From assembly GCA_029945375.1 (NCBI GenBank), contig CM057059.1:1178001-1242000 (forward strand): a stretch of 64,000 nt of DNA, in the 5' to 3' direction. The translations under genes were made by a program, and so were the position numbers. The notes under the pieces are model-generated. The model was not told the origin of the DNA. It saw only the letters and a list, made by a program, of their open reading frames with translations, and did no database searches. The DNA comes from Agaricus subrufescens (taxonomy: Eukaryota; Basidiomycota; Agaricomycetes; Agaricales; Agaricaceae). Each line of letters begins with the position of its first letter. Position 1 is the first letter of the stretch. Shown here piece after piece: positions 45,805 to 57,040 of this stretch.

Positions 45805-48130
45805 TCAAACCAAACTGCTCTCGTGTAAATTTTGCCTGATAACCATGTCCTTGACTGGAAGAAGGCCAATTCAGTTGACGGAGAACATATAAATGTAAGG
45901 GAAACATATACCATTTCCTAAGATATGTTGAGTAGATTTCGGATCCTGGTTCCGAGTCAGGTCAATTCAGAATGTTGGAGTGAGAAAACTTACTGTGACT
46001 GTCGTCATATGGCAATAGAAAACTCGTGGTGATGGTGAGTATTGTTTGTGGAGGGCAGCTATAGTTGACGGATTAATCTCAGACTACCCGAACATGCCTT
46101 TCTCACGACTCACAAAATTTTTTCTTCAGATCTTTGGAGAAGAATAAGTATAGTCTTGGTGACGAAAAAAAGCGGTTTAAGCTCACATGCGGATGCATTT
46201 TCGCAGTCATTAGGTCTATTACCAAAAGATATAACGTAGTGACCGAACTGAATTCCCGCTTGCAGTTTAGCTAGAGGCATAGTATGGTTAGTATGACATC
46301 TTCATTCAAGCCGCTTGAAACATTTATGCACCTTTCAAAATGTCTATTTTATTTAAGAAAAGAACGGTTTCCGTGCTCTTGAGAAGTGGATTCGATACGA
46401 CAGACTTCCACAGCAGTATCGAGTCCTCCTGTGATGGAGAAGCGTCAAAAAAAATTTTTTTTTGATTCAGAAATAACGAAAATACCAGTCTGTTTATGCT
46501 TTGATCTTCTTCTAGAACCTGTCATCGGACAAGTCGGTGTATGTATAGACCGAAGACCACGGAGAACACACCTGATCGAAGCACGATATAGGAGCTAAGA
46601 AAATGATAGCGTCCATGTTATCGAAGTAGGGCGCCCAAGCAGCTGGAGAAAATGAGCGCCGGGAAAATTATAGAACGCTGAAAATATTGCATACCACGCT
46701 GGGAGCAAGCCGAATTAGGGAAACGATATAAATGGCAATATGCGATGCTAAACGTACCAAAGAACGTGCGCCACCCACGTCGTAGATACGCCAGTCGTGG
46801 CTTAACATGTTTCCTGTCAGATGATGAGAGCTGCTAAATCCCCAGACTATATGCTTGCCATACCAGCCTTCAAAGTAAAGCGATGTTCCGAAACTCCAAT
46901 CGTTTTAATACGCGCCCGGAGAATATCCTCTGTGAGAGACATGGTGTTAAAACTATCGGGAAAAAGTTGATAAAAATTCCCACCATCTGTCGGTACGTAT
47001 CGAAGGGACGTTACGCGGTCAAGGGAGTCAAGGAAGCTGTTGAAGAGATCAAATTGATGGTAGAATGAGCTCAGTCAATTACTCACAAGCCAGCCATATC
47101 CTCTAGTCTTTGCTTTTTCGCGGATAGGAGAGCTTTAATGGTAGGGTCGTTCCAAAGTTGAATCATATCGTCCGCACAAGCATGAAGGACAACGCCAGGA
47201 TCATTAGGATCTTCGAAATCTATATTTTCACTGCTCTGGAAGCTTGTCCTTGCCGTTGTCAAAAGCCGACCGAAAGCGTCTTTCCAGTGGGAAGTTGAGT
47301 TGACGGTGATTTCCTTGTGTTTACCTGTCCTGCTAGAGTAAGGAACATTTGTCATGGGAGATAGACGGGTAGCTTCGAACTCGGAGGATGCCGCAGAAGA
47401 CAGGCGTCGCAGAAGATTCTCTTCAACCTGTTGCAGTGGAAGAAGACGCATTTTCAGACGTAAAAGTTCAGGTGAGAGAGTGGGTAATTCTGGTGTAGGT
47501 ATGGGAGAGTTGGTCCGCTGGGAGCCATGGTGAGGTTTCTGAGTTTCGGTCATAGCTTCTAATATCAGGCGAATGGAACGGGCTACGTTGAGCTGTACAA
47601 CAGCCCGCCATGATGCCTTCTCATCACGGAAAGCCTAAGAAAGATTGAGATTCTGAGGATTTTTGATATCCGCGATATCTGGAAACAGACCTTCGATGAG
47701 TGAATAAGTTGGAAATCTTTGAGGAAATAATGAGCAACAACAAGACTGACAAGAGAAGGTAGCTAGCTCACTTTTCAATGTCGTTGATTTGCCTTTGGGA
47801 CCGTCAGACATCAAATCATAGCTGCAAACAGGGAAACATACCAGATTCACTCTGGCCTACGGAAAGGCGCGCGTGAGCATTGGTGACAGGACGGATGAAA
47901 AGGGGTACTGGACCTAAAAGTAGTATACGGATGCATTTAGGCGCTCTTTTCTCGGCTAGCCTCTGCCTGTTAAGCTCCTCGTCTATGGCATCTGACCTAC
48001 GCTGGGCTGCAGCCTCCTCTGCTAGGCGAGCCTCGCGGGCTGTTGGGGACTCGTCTGGGGGAGGGGCAAGGGCCTTGGTGAGAGGATCCTCATCGGCGGG
48101 ATGGTCATTGGCGAGCTTGAGTTTGTGCAT
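45805..48130 (-). CDS. Heterotrimeric G-protein alpha subunit, atypical Agaricomycete type
   Basis: About sixteen exons run from the ATG at 48128-48130 to TGA at 45805-45807. A charged 65-residue N-terminus (MHKLKLANDHPADEDPLTKA) replaces the usual myristoylated MG start. The P-loop is LLLGQSESGKSTTLK, split over three exons of which two are 15 and 21 nt. The helical domain has SWRAVVQLNVARSIRLIL. Switch I is ILRARIKTIGVSEHRF with Arg and Thr present. Switch II reads DVGGARSLRAAW, so the catalytic Gln is Ala. Then come FLAPISCFDQ, the G4 motif FLNKIDILK, and VFYCHMTTVTDPKSTQHILG. The C-terminus is VKDMVIRQNLHESSLV. A 4-nt microexon (46695-46698) is required after SL. It probably signals from a seven-helix receptor. 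Confidence 0.88.
46695..46698 (-). other. 4-nt microexon (CGTG) of the G-alpha gene
   Basis: Minus-strand CGTG is bounded by GCTCCCAG before and GTATGC after. It adds Arg plus the first base of Ala, giving SLRAAWAPYFDNM in frame. Flanking introns are 59 and 52 nt. Without it the reading frame of switch II does not join the next exon. Confidence 0.75.
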
Positions 48131-49387
48131 TCCGGGAGGATGATGGAAGGGGAGAATGGGTGGAGTGAAAGCGTTGGTAGGTATATATGAAGATGAGGAT
48201 CTTGCCCGAAGAGGAAACTCAGGGTCACCTCCCAGAAACCACTAAATTCCCTTCCTCACTCCCTAGCTGTTGCAGCCGAGACATAGGATCCTCCTCCAGG
48301 TTTCATGGTCCCCCTGTCGACACCACGACACCATGAGGTCGCCAACTAGAGGTATGTTGATAGAACACTTTCGGCCATCATAAGTCATATGCCATGGCCT
48401 ACCATCGATTTATCCCTCTTCCGGCCTTACCCTCCCTGCGCTGTCGTGATGTCTCAACACCTGTTGGCGTTGAACATCTCCTTCAAGTTGCTACCCCATC
48501 ATCGGGGATACCGCAAAGCACCCTGCCTGTGAACTGTCACGTCTTGTCTTTACTACACCTGTCTGGGTTCCATAAATCCATCCAGATCGTTCCGAAGCTC
48601 CGCCTCCCTCAATCATATGTATCATCCATCAGGTTCTTCAAAAAGCACATTGTACTTCTTACTCCGATCCTGATGGCATTTCCACGATGATGGATATGTT
48701 GCTCATGCCGTGGGCAACATTTCTCGAATTAGCAACTTTGTATTGCCTTCATCGGCGGACCAGTAGCCCACCGACAAAATGACCTTTTGGCCTGAGAATA
48801 ACGCATCAGAACATATTTGCTGATCTTTTTAGGTAGTATCGCCGCCGAAAATCCAAGCTTACAAGCATGCGAGGATCAGTAGTATATCGCCTCCTCGGAC
48901 AGCGTAGAATGAGGCGACCCATCACTTTTTTAGTTATACATCGAACGGGAACGTATATAGCGAGTATCACTTAACCGAGTGTGGTAATAATCTCCTTGAC
49001 AGATTGACTACTACATGCTATGCAGTAGTGCAGTTAGTTACTAGCTTACAAAGACGTCACTTTAGTAACAGTCTTGGTTCGGCCGCTTGGTACTACTTTG
49101 CAACTGTTCTCGTCAGCAGTAGCTGATGCATTTCGCTATTGATTTTTTTCTGTAAATAACGCCGCTGGAGATGAGGTGCCTTGGAACGGCCGGTCCCTGT
49201 TGTCCGAAAGCGGCCACCCTACCGCCGGGCACGACAACGTGGTTAGATAGTGATCTACAGAACGGTCGAGGTAAGGAAAATTCTAGTGTCGTTTACAAAT
49301 GCCCACGCTGTCATCGCCCTGCCTACAATTTACATATAGTACAACATAGAATAGCTTTTCCTTCAATAATAGCTTTTCGACAACTAA
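48131..49387. other. Intergenic region, 1.26 kb
   Basis: It contains the G-alpha promoter side and the 3' end of the next minus-strand gene. A plus-strand open frame at 48394-48690 has no motif and no splice support. No repeat, tRNA or element recognised. Confidence 0.45.
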
Positions 49388-50199
49388 CTAGCTGTCTTTG
49401 TTCGATCGTTCCCGTGCCTCTTCCACTTTCTTCTCTCCTTCCTCGGCCTTTGATTTCCCCCAAGCCTTCCAGTTGAACCATTTTTCCTTTGCTTCGCGCT
49501 CAGCCTGCTCCAAGCTGTCACGGGTTTGACGAGCCCCGCGGTCGGCTGAGTTACGTGCCTCATCATACAGCTGTTCCGCCGAGTCCCGCGCCCGACGTAC
49601 AGACTGCTTTGCCGTATCATACTTTCCTTCTGCGTCTCTTGCCAGAGTATCCGAGCGATCCTCGACATCACTGGCAGCTTTGCGCCCGCGAGCTCCTACC
49701 TCGTTGGCTTTCCGATCGACGTCCGTCCTTGTTTCCTCAAATCTTTTTTTAGCTGTACCCTGCCAAGACGATTAAGGAATGTAAGGATATGTGAAGCAGA
49801 ATTCGAACCTTTACGTCCTCGTACTTCTGTTCACCCTCATGAACGGCATCCTCGAGTCGGGATCTTGCACTCGCAGTACCTTCACGAACCCTTTGTCTCA
49901 TTTCCTTTTCATCAGTTCGCGCCTTATCTTGAAGTCTTTCTACTTCGTCCCGATGTCTCTTGAAATAGACATAACTACCACCGACAGCGGCTACGCCAAT
50001 TGCTACATATAAGGGTGCGTTTCCATCTCTTTGATTAGGCTCAGGTCCGGTTGTATATTGGCGCACTGAAACCTGATGTCCCTCGGTGTGAGTATTCAAA
50101 CATTGCTATTTAAGATGTGAACCCCACCGATGAAGGCCCTTTGGCAATCAGAGCCCTAGGAAATCTAGAAAACGCGTTCCTGATCTGAGTTCGTAGCAT
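49388..50199 (-). CDS. Mitochondrial membrane-anchored coiled-coil (LEA-like) protein
   Basis: Three exons: from the ATG at 50197-50199 (MLRTQIRNAFSRFPRALIAK) to a donor near 50130, then two more to TAG at 49388-49390. The N-terminus is an Arg-rich presequence. It is followed by one membrane helix (APLYVAIGVAAVGGSYVYF) and then about 180 residues of charged, Ala-rich helix: RDEVERLQDKARTDEKEMRQ, GKYDTAKQSVRRARDSAEQL and so on, with 11-residue spacing as in late-embryogenesis-abundant proteins. The layout resembles fungal proteins annotated as calcofluor-white-hypersensitive or MIOREX-like, which sit in the mitochondrial inner membrane. Its function is unknown. It shares a 240-bp divergent promoter with the riboside kinase gene. 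Confidence 0.7.
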
Positions 50200-50439
50200 G
50201 TTTTGAGCACAGAGTAATGTTCGAGGATGCTGGGATATGAAAGAGAAGAGATACCACTTTATGATGATGCCTATGACGTTGTTGGTGAACTCTAACTAAA
50301 AATAACTGTGGCGATTGTTCACGTGACGTGAATCTTATCTTTGCATTTGATCGCTGGTGCCGAGTCAGTCGGTAGACTCGCTGTTTATAAAGCTGTTGAG
50401 CGCAAATAAGTCACTGGCACCCGGTCTCGAGCTCTTCTC
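50200..50439. promoter_or_regulatory. Divergent promoter region: coiled-coil protein / riboside kinase
   Basis: 240 bp between divergent start codons. No specific motif recognised. Confidence 0.5.
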
Positions 50440-51653
50440 ATGTCTGCTGGCTCTCCCCAAAAAGTTAAAGTCATCTTTGTCGGAATTGGGTGAGATTAAG
50501 TCTGGCTTTTTTGCCTTCCTGTCGGCTCATTTTTGTCCAGCGGCGCTACATGTTCGGGAAAAACCACTCTTGCTAAACATTTAAGACGTATTCTACCGGA
50601 CAGTGTAATTATCCACGAAGATGTAAGCTAACAATCCTGGCTCAAATACAAACGGCTTGATACCAGGTGTTTTTGTATATCTACAGGATTTCGCTCCAGT
50701 GCGTCCCAGCGATCGCCTGACTTGTTCAACAGCCTTCAAATGATCGTACCAGCCTCAGCATCTCGTTCCGTTACATCCAGTATACCAAGTACAAGACTGG
50801 GACGCTCCGGCGGGTGCCATCTCATGGGACCGACTAATTGCCTTTTTACGTCGTGTCAGAGAGACAGGAAATATACCTCTGGATCATCGGAGTCATGATC
50901 ATCTTAATGGGCAACACGATGTCCCAATTCCGAATGAACTGAGGGAGTCGTGGATAGCCGAATTTCAAAGAATCAAAGAGGAGAAGGCAGCTCAAGAAAA
51001 CGGCGTCAAGATAATTTGGGCTCTGGTGGACGGTTTTTTGTTATATTGGCACCAGGTTCGAAGCTTGTCTGCCATACGTGGATCATAATTTGAGTTGAAG
51101 CATTGGGTTGTCTCCAGGAAGTTATCGCGGAACTGGATGTACGCATCATGTTACGAGCCCCTCATGACACTCTAAAGCAGCGGAGACATGAGCGACACGG
51201 CTATCATACCGCAGGTAAAATCTGCGCAATCACCGAAATTTATATACTAAAGCATTCCTTATTCTTGCAACACCTTATTTGGACGCGTATTCTTGACTCT
51301 CCCGGCCCCTGATATCGTGCTCTCCGCTTGTTCCGCTCCTAACACATTTAAATCCGCATAACGACGACTCGACGCGTCAATGGCCACTCTTTCTCCACCA
51401 TTCTTATTCTGGAGTCCAAACCGACCTAGTAGAGGGTTCCTTGTGGCAGGATCCGCCGAATTACTGGGAACAAATTGTATATCCGGCATACTTGGAGGCG
51501 CATAGAGAGGCGTTTGTGGATGGTGACGTAGAGCACGGGCGTCCCAATGATAAGGTCGCAGGCCTCATCTTATTAGAAACACTGAAGATGGACATGGGCG
51601 AGGCCGTAGTCCAGTGCTGCCGCGTCTTGAAGGAGACGGCACAAGGACTGTAG
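50440..51653 (+). CDS. NRK1: Nicotinamide riboside kinase
   Basis: Six exons (50440-50489, 50541-50622, 50687-50698, 50753-51055, 51118-51214, 51415-51653) give 260 residues. The P-loop is GGATCSGKTTLAKHL. HEDDFAPPQHLVPLHPVYQV and QDWDAPAGAISWDRL are the substrate-binding region of Nrk-type kinases, and IIWALVDGFLLYWHQ and VRIMLRAPHDTLKQRRHER the core and lid. DPPNYWEQIVYPAYLEAH is the C-terminal box. The enzyme phosphorylates nicotinamide riboside (and nicotinic acid riboside) with ATP for NAD salvage in the cytosol. Exon 3 is a 12-nt microexon (DFAP) carrying one of the two acidic residues of HEDD. The last intron is long (200 nt), and its acceptor was chosen by frame. Confidence 0.9.
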
Positions 51654-51986
51654 TCTCGGATCAGCATGGGCCGGATCGGGAAATGGCCCGGCTACTTCGG
51701 CTACCGGACGCCGGCAGCACATGCAGCGGGTTCTGTAGAAGAGCTAGGTGTTGTATGTCAGATATGTTCACGAATGATACCAGGGGACACGACCCCGTTC
51801 CCTTAGGCGGATCCGGACTGAGCGAGGATCCAGAGCGTGGCAGGATTAGTGCCGTCTGAGAATCACATGCATCATGCCGAGGAAGGACCTGTTTGTCCCG
51901 TGATATCACAGCTATAAGATCCACTTCCCTTTCCTCTCCTCCACCTCATCTCCTTCCTCCCATAACCTTCTACTCTGTTGTAAAAA
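51654..51986. promoter_or_regulatory. Promoter region of the fumarate reductase gene
   Basis: 333 bp between tandem genes, with a CT-rich stretch at about 51915-51965 just before the start codon, common in highly expressed fungal genes. No specific site identified. Confidence 0.45.
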
Positions 51987-53990
51987 ATGGCACAAGTCAT
52001 CGTCGTCGGTGGCGGTCTCGCCGGCCTCTCCGCTGCACACACCATCCTCGAACGTGGTGGTAATGTCCTCGTCCTCGACAAACAACCGTATGTTACCTTT
52101 ACTCCTCTTCTTATATTCCCATTCCATTCTTTTACTCTAGTTTCATGGGTGGAAACTCCACAAAGGCTACTTCCGGTATCAACGGTGCTGGGACTCAGCC
52201 TCAACAAGATGCTGGCGTAGCCGATTCCGCAAGAATATTCTTCGAAGACACGAAGAAATCTGTATGTAGCTTTGATATCATATGCCTTGCCTCTGAACTC
52301 AGACCGCGATTATAGGCTCGTGAACTTGCTCGCGATGATTTGATCCGTGTCCTCACAGGTCGCTCTGCTGATGCTGTTCACTGGCTACAGCAAAAGTTTG
52401 GCCTCGACTTGACCAAAGTCGCGAGACTAGGAGGTCACTCCCAACCCCGAACACATCGCGGCAATGCCCAGTTCCCTGGAATGGTATGTCCACTTTATTC
52501 CGCACATCTCCGCTTTCCGCTTTCATCCAAAATCCACTGCCCCTTTTCTGTTCCGCACTTTGTATACTCATGCGCCATTCTACAGGTCATCACTTATGCA
52601 CAACTTGAGCGTCTCGAGGATCTTTCTGTGAGCAATCCCGAGCGTGTCAAGGTGATCAAGAAAGCTCGTGTAACCAAGCTCCTGAAAGACGCTTCTGGTG
52701 CTGTCGTCGGAGTTGAATATGAATGCGGCGGTAAGACCGAGAGCGCATATGGTCCCGTTATTCTTGCCACAGGTGGTTACGCTGCGGATTTCACTGGAGA
52801 CTCACTTCTCAAAAAATACCGTCCGGAATACTACGATCTGCCCACAACCAACGGAGAGCATTCTACTGGCGATGGTCACAAACTTGCGCTTTCGATTGGT
52901 GCAAGTGCCGTCGATCTCGAGAAAGTTCAGGTTCACCCTACGGGTTTAGTTGACCCCAAGGAACCCGATGCCAAAGTCAAATTCTTGGCCGCCGAGGCTC
53001 TTCGTGGTGTTGGTGGCCTTCTGCTCGACAACACCGGGAAGCGATTTGTCGACGAGCTCCAACACCGTGACTATGTAACAGGAAAAATGTGGGAGAACGG
53101 CAAGTATCCCATTCGTCTTGTCCTCAATGGCAAGGCTTCCAAGGAAATTGAGTGGCACTGCAAGCACTATGTTGGTCGTGGTCTCATGAAGCGTTTCGAT
53201 AACGGTGAAGCTCTTGCAAAAGAATTCGGTCTCGCTCCCGAGGTCCTCAAGAAGACTTTCGAGGACTATAATGTCTCAGTACGCACCCAGAAGGACCCCT
53301 TCGGCAAGAAGGTACGCATGTTTTTGTGGTCATCGCCGCTCTGTCTGACGTTCGCTTTCTACCTAGTTCTTCCAAGGCGAATGGAAGTTTGACGACTTCT
53401 TCCACGTTGCCGTCATGACTCCTGTCCTCCACTACACCATGGGTGGTCTCGAGATTGACGCTGAGTCTCGTGTCATTGATAAGTCCGGAAAGCCGATTCC
53501 AGGTCTGTTCGGTGCGGGAGAGGTTGCGGGAGGTGTTCATGGTGCCAACCGTCTTGGTGGTTCCTCCCTCCTTGGCTGCGTCGTTTTTGGTCGTGTGTCC
53601 GGTGACAGTGCCTCTGCTTACCTCCTTCAGGCTACTTCTGCTGCCGTGCAGAAAGCTGGTGGGCGTCTTGGTGCTGTCGCTGGTCACATTTCTGGTTCTG
53701 CTCCAGCTTCTACCCCCGATGCTCCCCCTGCCGCCCCTGCTGGTAAAAACACCTCTGGCGCATACACACTTCAAGAAGTCGCTCAACACAACAAGAAGGA
53801 CGATATCTGGGTCGTCATTGATGGTCAGGTCCTTGATGTGACCAAATTCCTTCCCGACCACCCGGGAGGTGAGAAAGCCATTCTCCTCTATGCAGGTCGC
53901 GACGCCACGGAGGAATTCAACATGCTCCATGATCCTAAAGTCATTCCGCGATATGCGCCTGATGCTGTTATTGGCAAGGTGAAGGCATGA
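51987..53990 (+). CDS. Soluble fumarate reductase with C-terminal cytochrome b5 domain
   Basis: Five exons (51987-52087, 52141-52261, 52316-52483, 52586-53311, 53367-53990) give 579 residues. The FAD-binding start is VIVVGGGLAGLSAAHTILER; GGNSTKATSGINGAGT follows. Catalytic-site features are HWLQQKFGLDLTKVARLGGH, EHSTGDGHKLALS, VHPTGLVDPK, MTPVLHYTMGGLEID and FGAGEVAGGVHGANRLGGSS, as in Osm1/Frd1 flavoproteins. After an Ala/Pro linker a cytochrome b5 domain closes the protein, with heme ligands in LPDHPGGEKAILLYAGRDAT. Osm1-type enzymes reoxidise FADH2/NADH by reducing fumarate in anaerobic or ER redox conditions. There is no obvious presequence, so a cytosolic location is likely. Confidence 0.93.
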
Positions 53991-54444
53991 GTATAGGAAT
54001 TATGCCGTTTAGACCAAAGTTCCTCGTATCATCACTGTATTCACATTATCTATATCACGCTGGTTTTTACTCATGTTTGCTTGCTTTTCGACATGTCGAA
54101 TGATGTATACTATTAGTGTCTCCCATATTCTCTTTAGCCTGGGCAACTACGAGTTCTCGATGCGCCTCATGGTTCTAGGGCTCCCGGTTGATGCATGAAA
54201 CGCGTCAAAGTTGAGGTCAATCAATTGCAAATCTGGCTAGTTCAGCTTTTGTTATGCTATTTATAAATTCTCACATCCTTTATCCATGGGGCATCGAGCT
54301 GTTACTAAACACCTTTCATCGCTCCCGGTCACCAGCCATCAAGAGACTGTACTTTCGCCGACATCTATTATTGGCGGGGTTCGGAACTTTGCCGTGCTCT
54401 AGCATCTCGTACAAAAATATCGAAAAGAGCAATACTCTCACAGC
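53991..54444. other. Intergenic region between tandem genes
   Basis: 454 bp holding the fumarate reductase 3' UTR and the dipeptidase promoter. Nothing else seen. Confidence 0.4.
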
Positions 54445-56350
54445 ATGTCCGCTGCGCAGAACCATCCCAGTGGTGGATACGTTGAAAATGAAGCCTCACC
54501 TCTTTTCCGAGGTGACTATAATGTCCGGACCTCACGAAAAGGCTCGGGCACAATGACGAGGAAGATAGTGAGGACTAATCTTCTGCTACTCTTTATCGCT
54601 GCACTGGTGTATTTCCTTGTTTTCGCCCACTTGTTTAATGACAAAATTGGCCCATGGACGGGGAAGCTACCCAAGGACCCTCACAAGGCCGCACTAGTCA
54701 TCATGCAACAGGCGCCAGTAATCGTACGTACTGTCTTTGTTTCCGGTTTTCACCAAACTGACGGGATCGAAGGACGGGCACATTGGTCAGCGAGTTTTTG
54801 ACTTGAGAGACTGGAACTATAATTCATAAACGTTGCGACATAGATTTACCCATCCTAATCCGCAACAATTATGCGAACAACGCTTCTGCCGTCGATCTTG
54901 AATCCCCGATGCCTGGACATGTTGATATACCCAGATTGAGAAAAGGGCGAGTTGGAGGCTTTTTTTGGTGCGTACTTCTAATTCGGTTTTACGACGAAAA
55001 TTAACTCTGTGAGTTAGGTCTACGTATATAAGCTGTCCAATGACTGAAGGCGAGGATAAGGACTTTACTGATGCAAATTGGGTTGTGAGGTTGGTGGGAA
55101 ATAATTTTGAAGCCGAGCAGGTGCTAAGCGAATACTCCGTTCTTAGGGACACCCTTGAACAAATCGACGTAGCACGGGAGCTAATTGCCAAGTATCCGGA
55201 TGTAAGTCTCTGACCGTATAATTCATTATGGGTCGCTCATTGAGCAAAATGAATTTCAGGCTTTCCAACTTGCGACAACATCAGATGAAGTTGAAGCTGC
55301 CATAGCTGATGGTAAAATTGCCAGTTTAATTGGCATTGAAGGGTGTGTATTGCAAAACGTGTAACAAACGTGCCGCTGTTTTTTCTTACATGTGTTCAGT
55401 GCACACCAGCTCGGCAATTCTATTGCTGCGCTCCGTCAATACTACACGCTGGGCGTTCGTTATGTGACCCTGACACATATCTGCCATAATGCGTTTGCAG
55501 ACTCCTGTGGTTACTTACCAGGAATAAAACCCTTACACCATGGTCTAAGGTAAGTGTCGTGATTGATCGTTAGAGAAACAAACTAGATGACTTTTTTAGC
55601 CCCTTCGGTAGACGCCTCATTGACGAAATGAACCGTCTTGGTGTTCTTGTTGACCTATCGCATACATCAGACGAGACAGCATCTCAAGCTATCCTTCATT
55701 CTAAGGCTCCGGTTATCTGGTCTCATTCATCAGCCCGAGAAGTCCATGACGTTCCGCGAAACGTCCCTGATAAAATTCTCCGACTTATCGGTACAGCCGA
55801 AAACCAGAATGATGCAGTTGTCATGGTGTGTAGCTTGATTTAAAGAGCAAGGATCTGGTGATCATCTTGTCCTAGGTCAATTTCTCCCCGTTTTTCATTG
55901 CTGATGAAGGAGAGGCCAATGTTGGGGCGGTCGCCGACCACGTTGAACACATAGCCAATGTGACGGGTAAAGCGCAGTAAGTGTCTATCATCTGCGGGCA
56001 CTACATTGTAGTTGAATCATTCATCTTTTGCCTAGTGTTGGAATCGGTAGTGATTTCGATGGTATCAGTAATACGCCTGCGGGACTCGAAGACGTCTCAA
56101 AATACCCCAATCTGGTTCGTTCTCTCAAAATTCTCTTGAGGATGGTTCTAAAGTGGTATGGCAGATTGCGGAGCTGATTATGAGGGGCTGGAGCCAGTAC
56201 GAAATCTCTGGTCTTACGGGAGGCAACCTGCTTCGTATTCTGAAAGGGGCAGAAAAGGTTGCAAAGCATTTGCAAGATATCGGCACAGTTCCCGTCTATG
56301 ATATATACCCCAAAAGAACCGACATGCCTAAACAACGAGATGAATTGTGA
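54445..56350 (+). CDS. Membrane dipeptidase, M19 family (zinc-dependent)
   Basis: Ten exons (54445-54723, 54773-54785, 54844-54967, 55018-55201, 55260-55342, 55400-55549, 55600-55825, 55876-55976, 56036-56114, 56165-56350) give 474 residues. A cytosolic N-terminus and one membrane anchor ([20 protein letters not shown]) show a type II protein. Zinc ligands appear in DGHIDLP, in [16 protein letters not shown], and in LVDLSHTS and [15 protein letters not shown] is the conserved catalytic loop. M19 enzymes hydrolyse dipeptides and act on leukotriene D4 in mammals. The DGHID motif depends on a 13-nt microexon (54773-54785). Confidence 0.92.
54773..54785 (+). other. 13-nt microexon of the dipeptidase gene
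   Basis: GACGGGCACATTG, bounded by ATCGAAG before and GTCAGC after, encodes Asp-Gly-His-Ile plus the first base of Asp. It completes the zinc-binding H-x-D motif. Skipping it would shift the frame and remove the ligand. Confidence 0.8.
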
Positions 56351-57040
56351 TCAATGGTTATTTTTACTTCGTGACTGACGTCGCATTGCTTTCTGTATGA
56401 TGTGTTTGTAATAACGAAGGTTTCTTGATGGTTTTTTATACTCATCCAGCGAACTTGGCTCCAAAAGTCACACCCATTGGTAACTACACAATTGCTATTA
56501 AGTAGGAAAGAACTTGCTGGAAAATACATGAAGCTCTGGGATAAGGCGCACGATCAAAGACAACCATTCAATATCCACATGGCCATTCTTACTCTCCTGA
56601 TGGCGCAGCTGGATGGTCCGCGGGTTTACAATTAAACACCTGACATCGGGGAATGCAAGATTGAAGCAGACTATGGCTTTATGGTCAGATTGTTGGGGTG
56701 CTTGACTGTACCGTCCTTCCATCGTGGGCGAGTAGTGAAAACTTTTTCAGTCAGTTTCAAACGAGTGTGTATGTTGCAGCTAGATGACGACTAGAATTCA
56801 AAAGAGGCTCGGTTTTTCTGCTCCTCATGTCGTGATGAAATATTTGTAACCATAGTCTTGAACCGTACTATTGAACCTTGCTATCACATTATCTATGTTC
56901 ATTCCCGTAGTTACGTTAAGTCATTGTATACTGTACGAGTGGCCTTCTCCCGGAAGTAAAAGACGTGGTTGTGGACACGAAAAAGTATAATGTAGCTGAC
57001 CAATGATAATGAGAGTACCATGTCGTTAAATATACATCAT
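56351..57040. other. Convergent intergenic region, 0.69 kb
   Basis: The 3' ends of the dipeptidase (+) and VTS1 (-) genes face each other. No gene or repeat recognised. Confidence 0.45.

Noticed and set aside
48394..48690. Plus-strand 98-codon frame upstream of G-alpha
   Set aside because: No motif, no splice support, and composition typical of non-coding DNA here.
53247..53930. Long minus-strand frame opposite the fumarate reductase
   Set aside because: It is an antisense shadow of the coding strand's codon bias; the plus strand carries clear flavoprotein and cytochrome b5 motifs.
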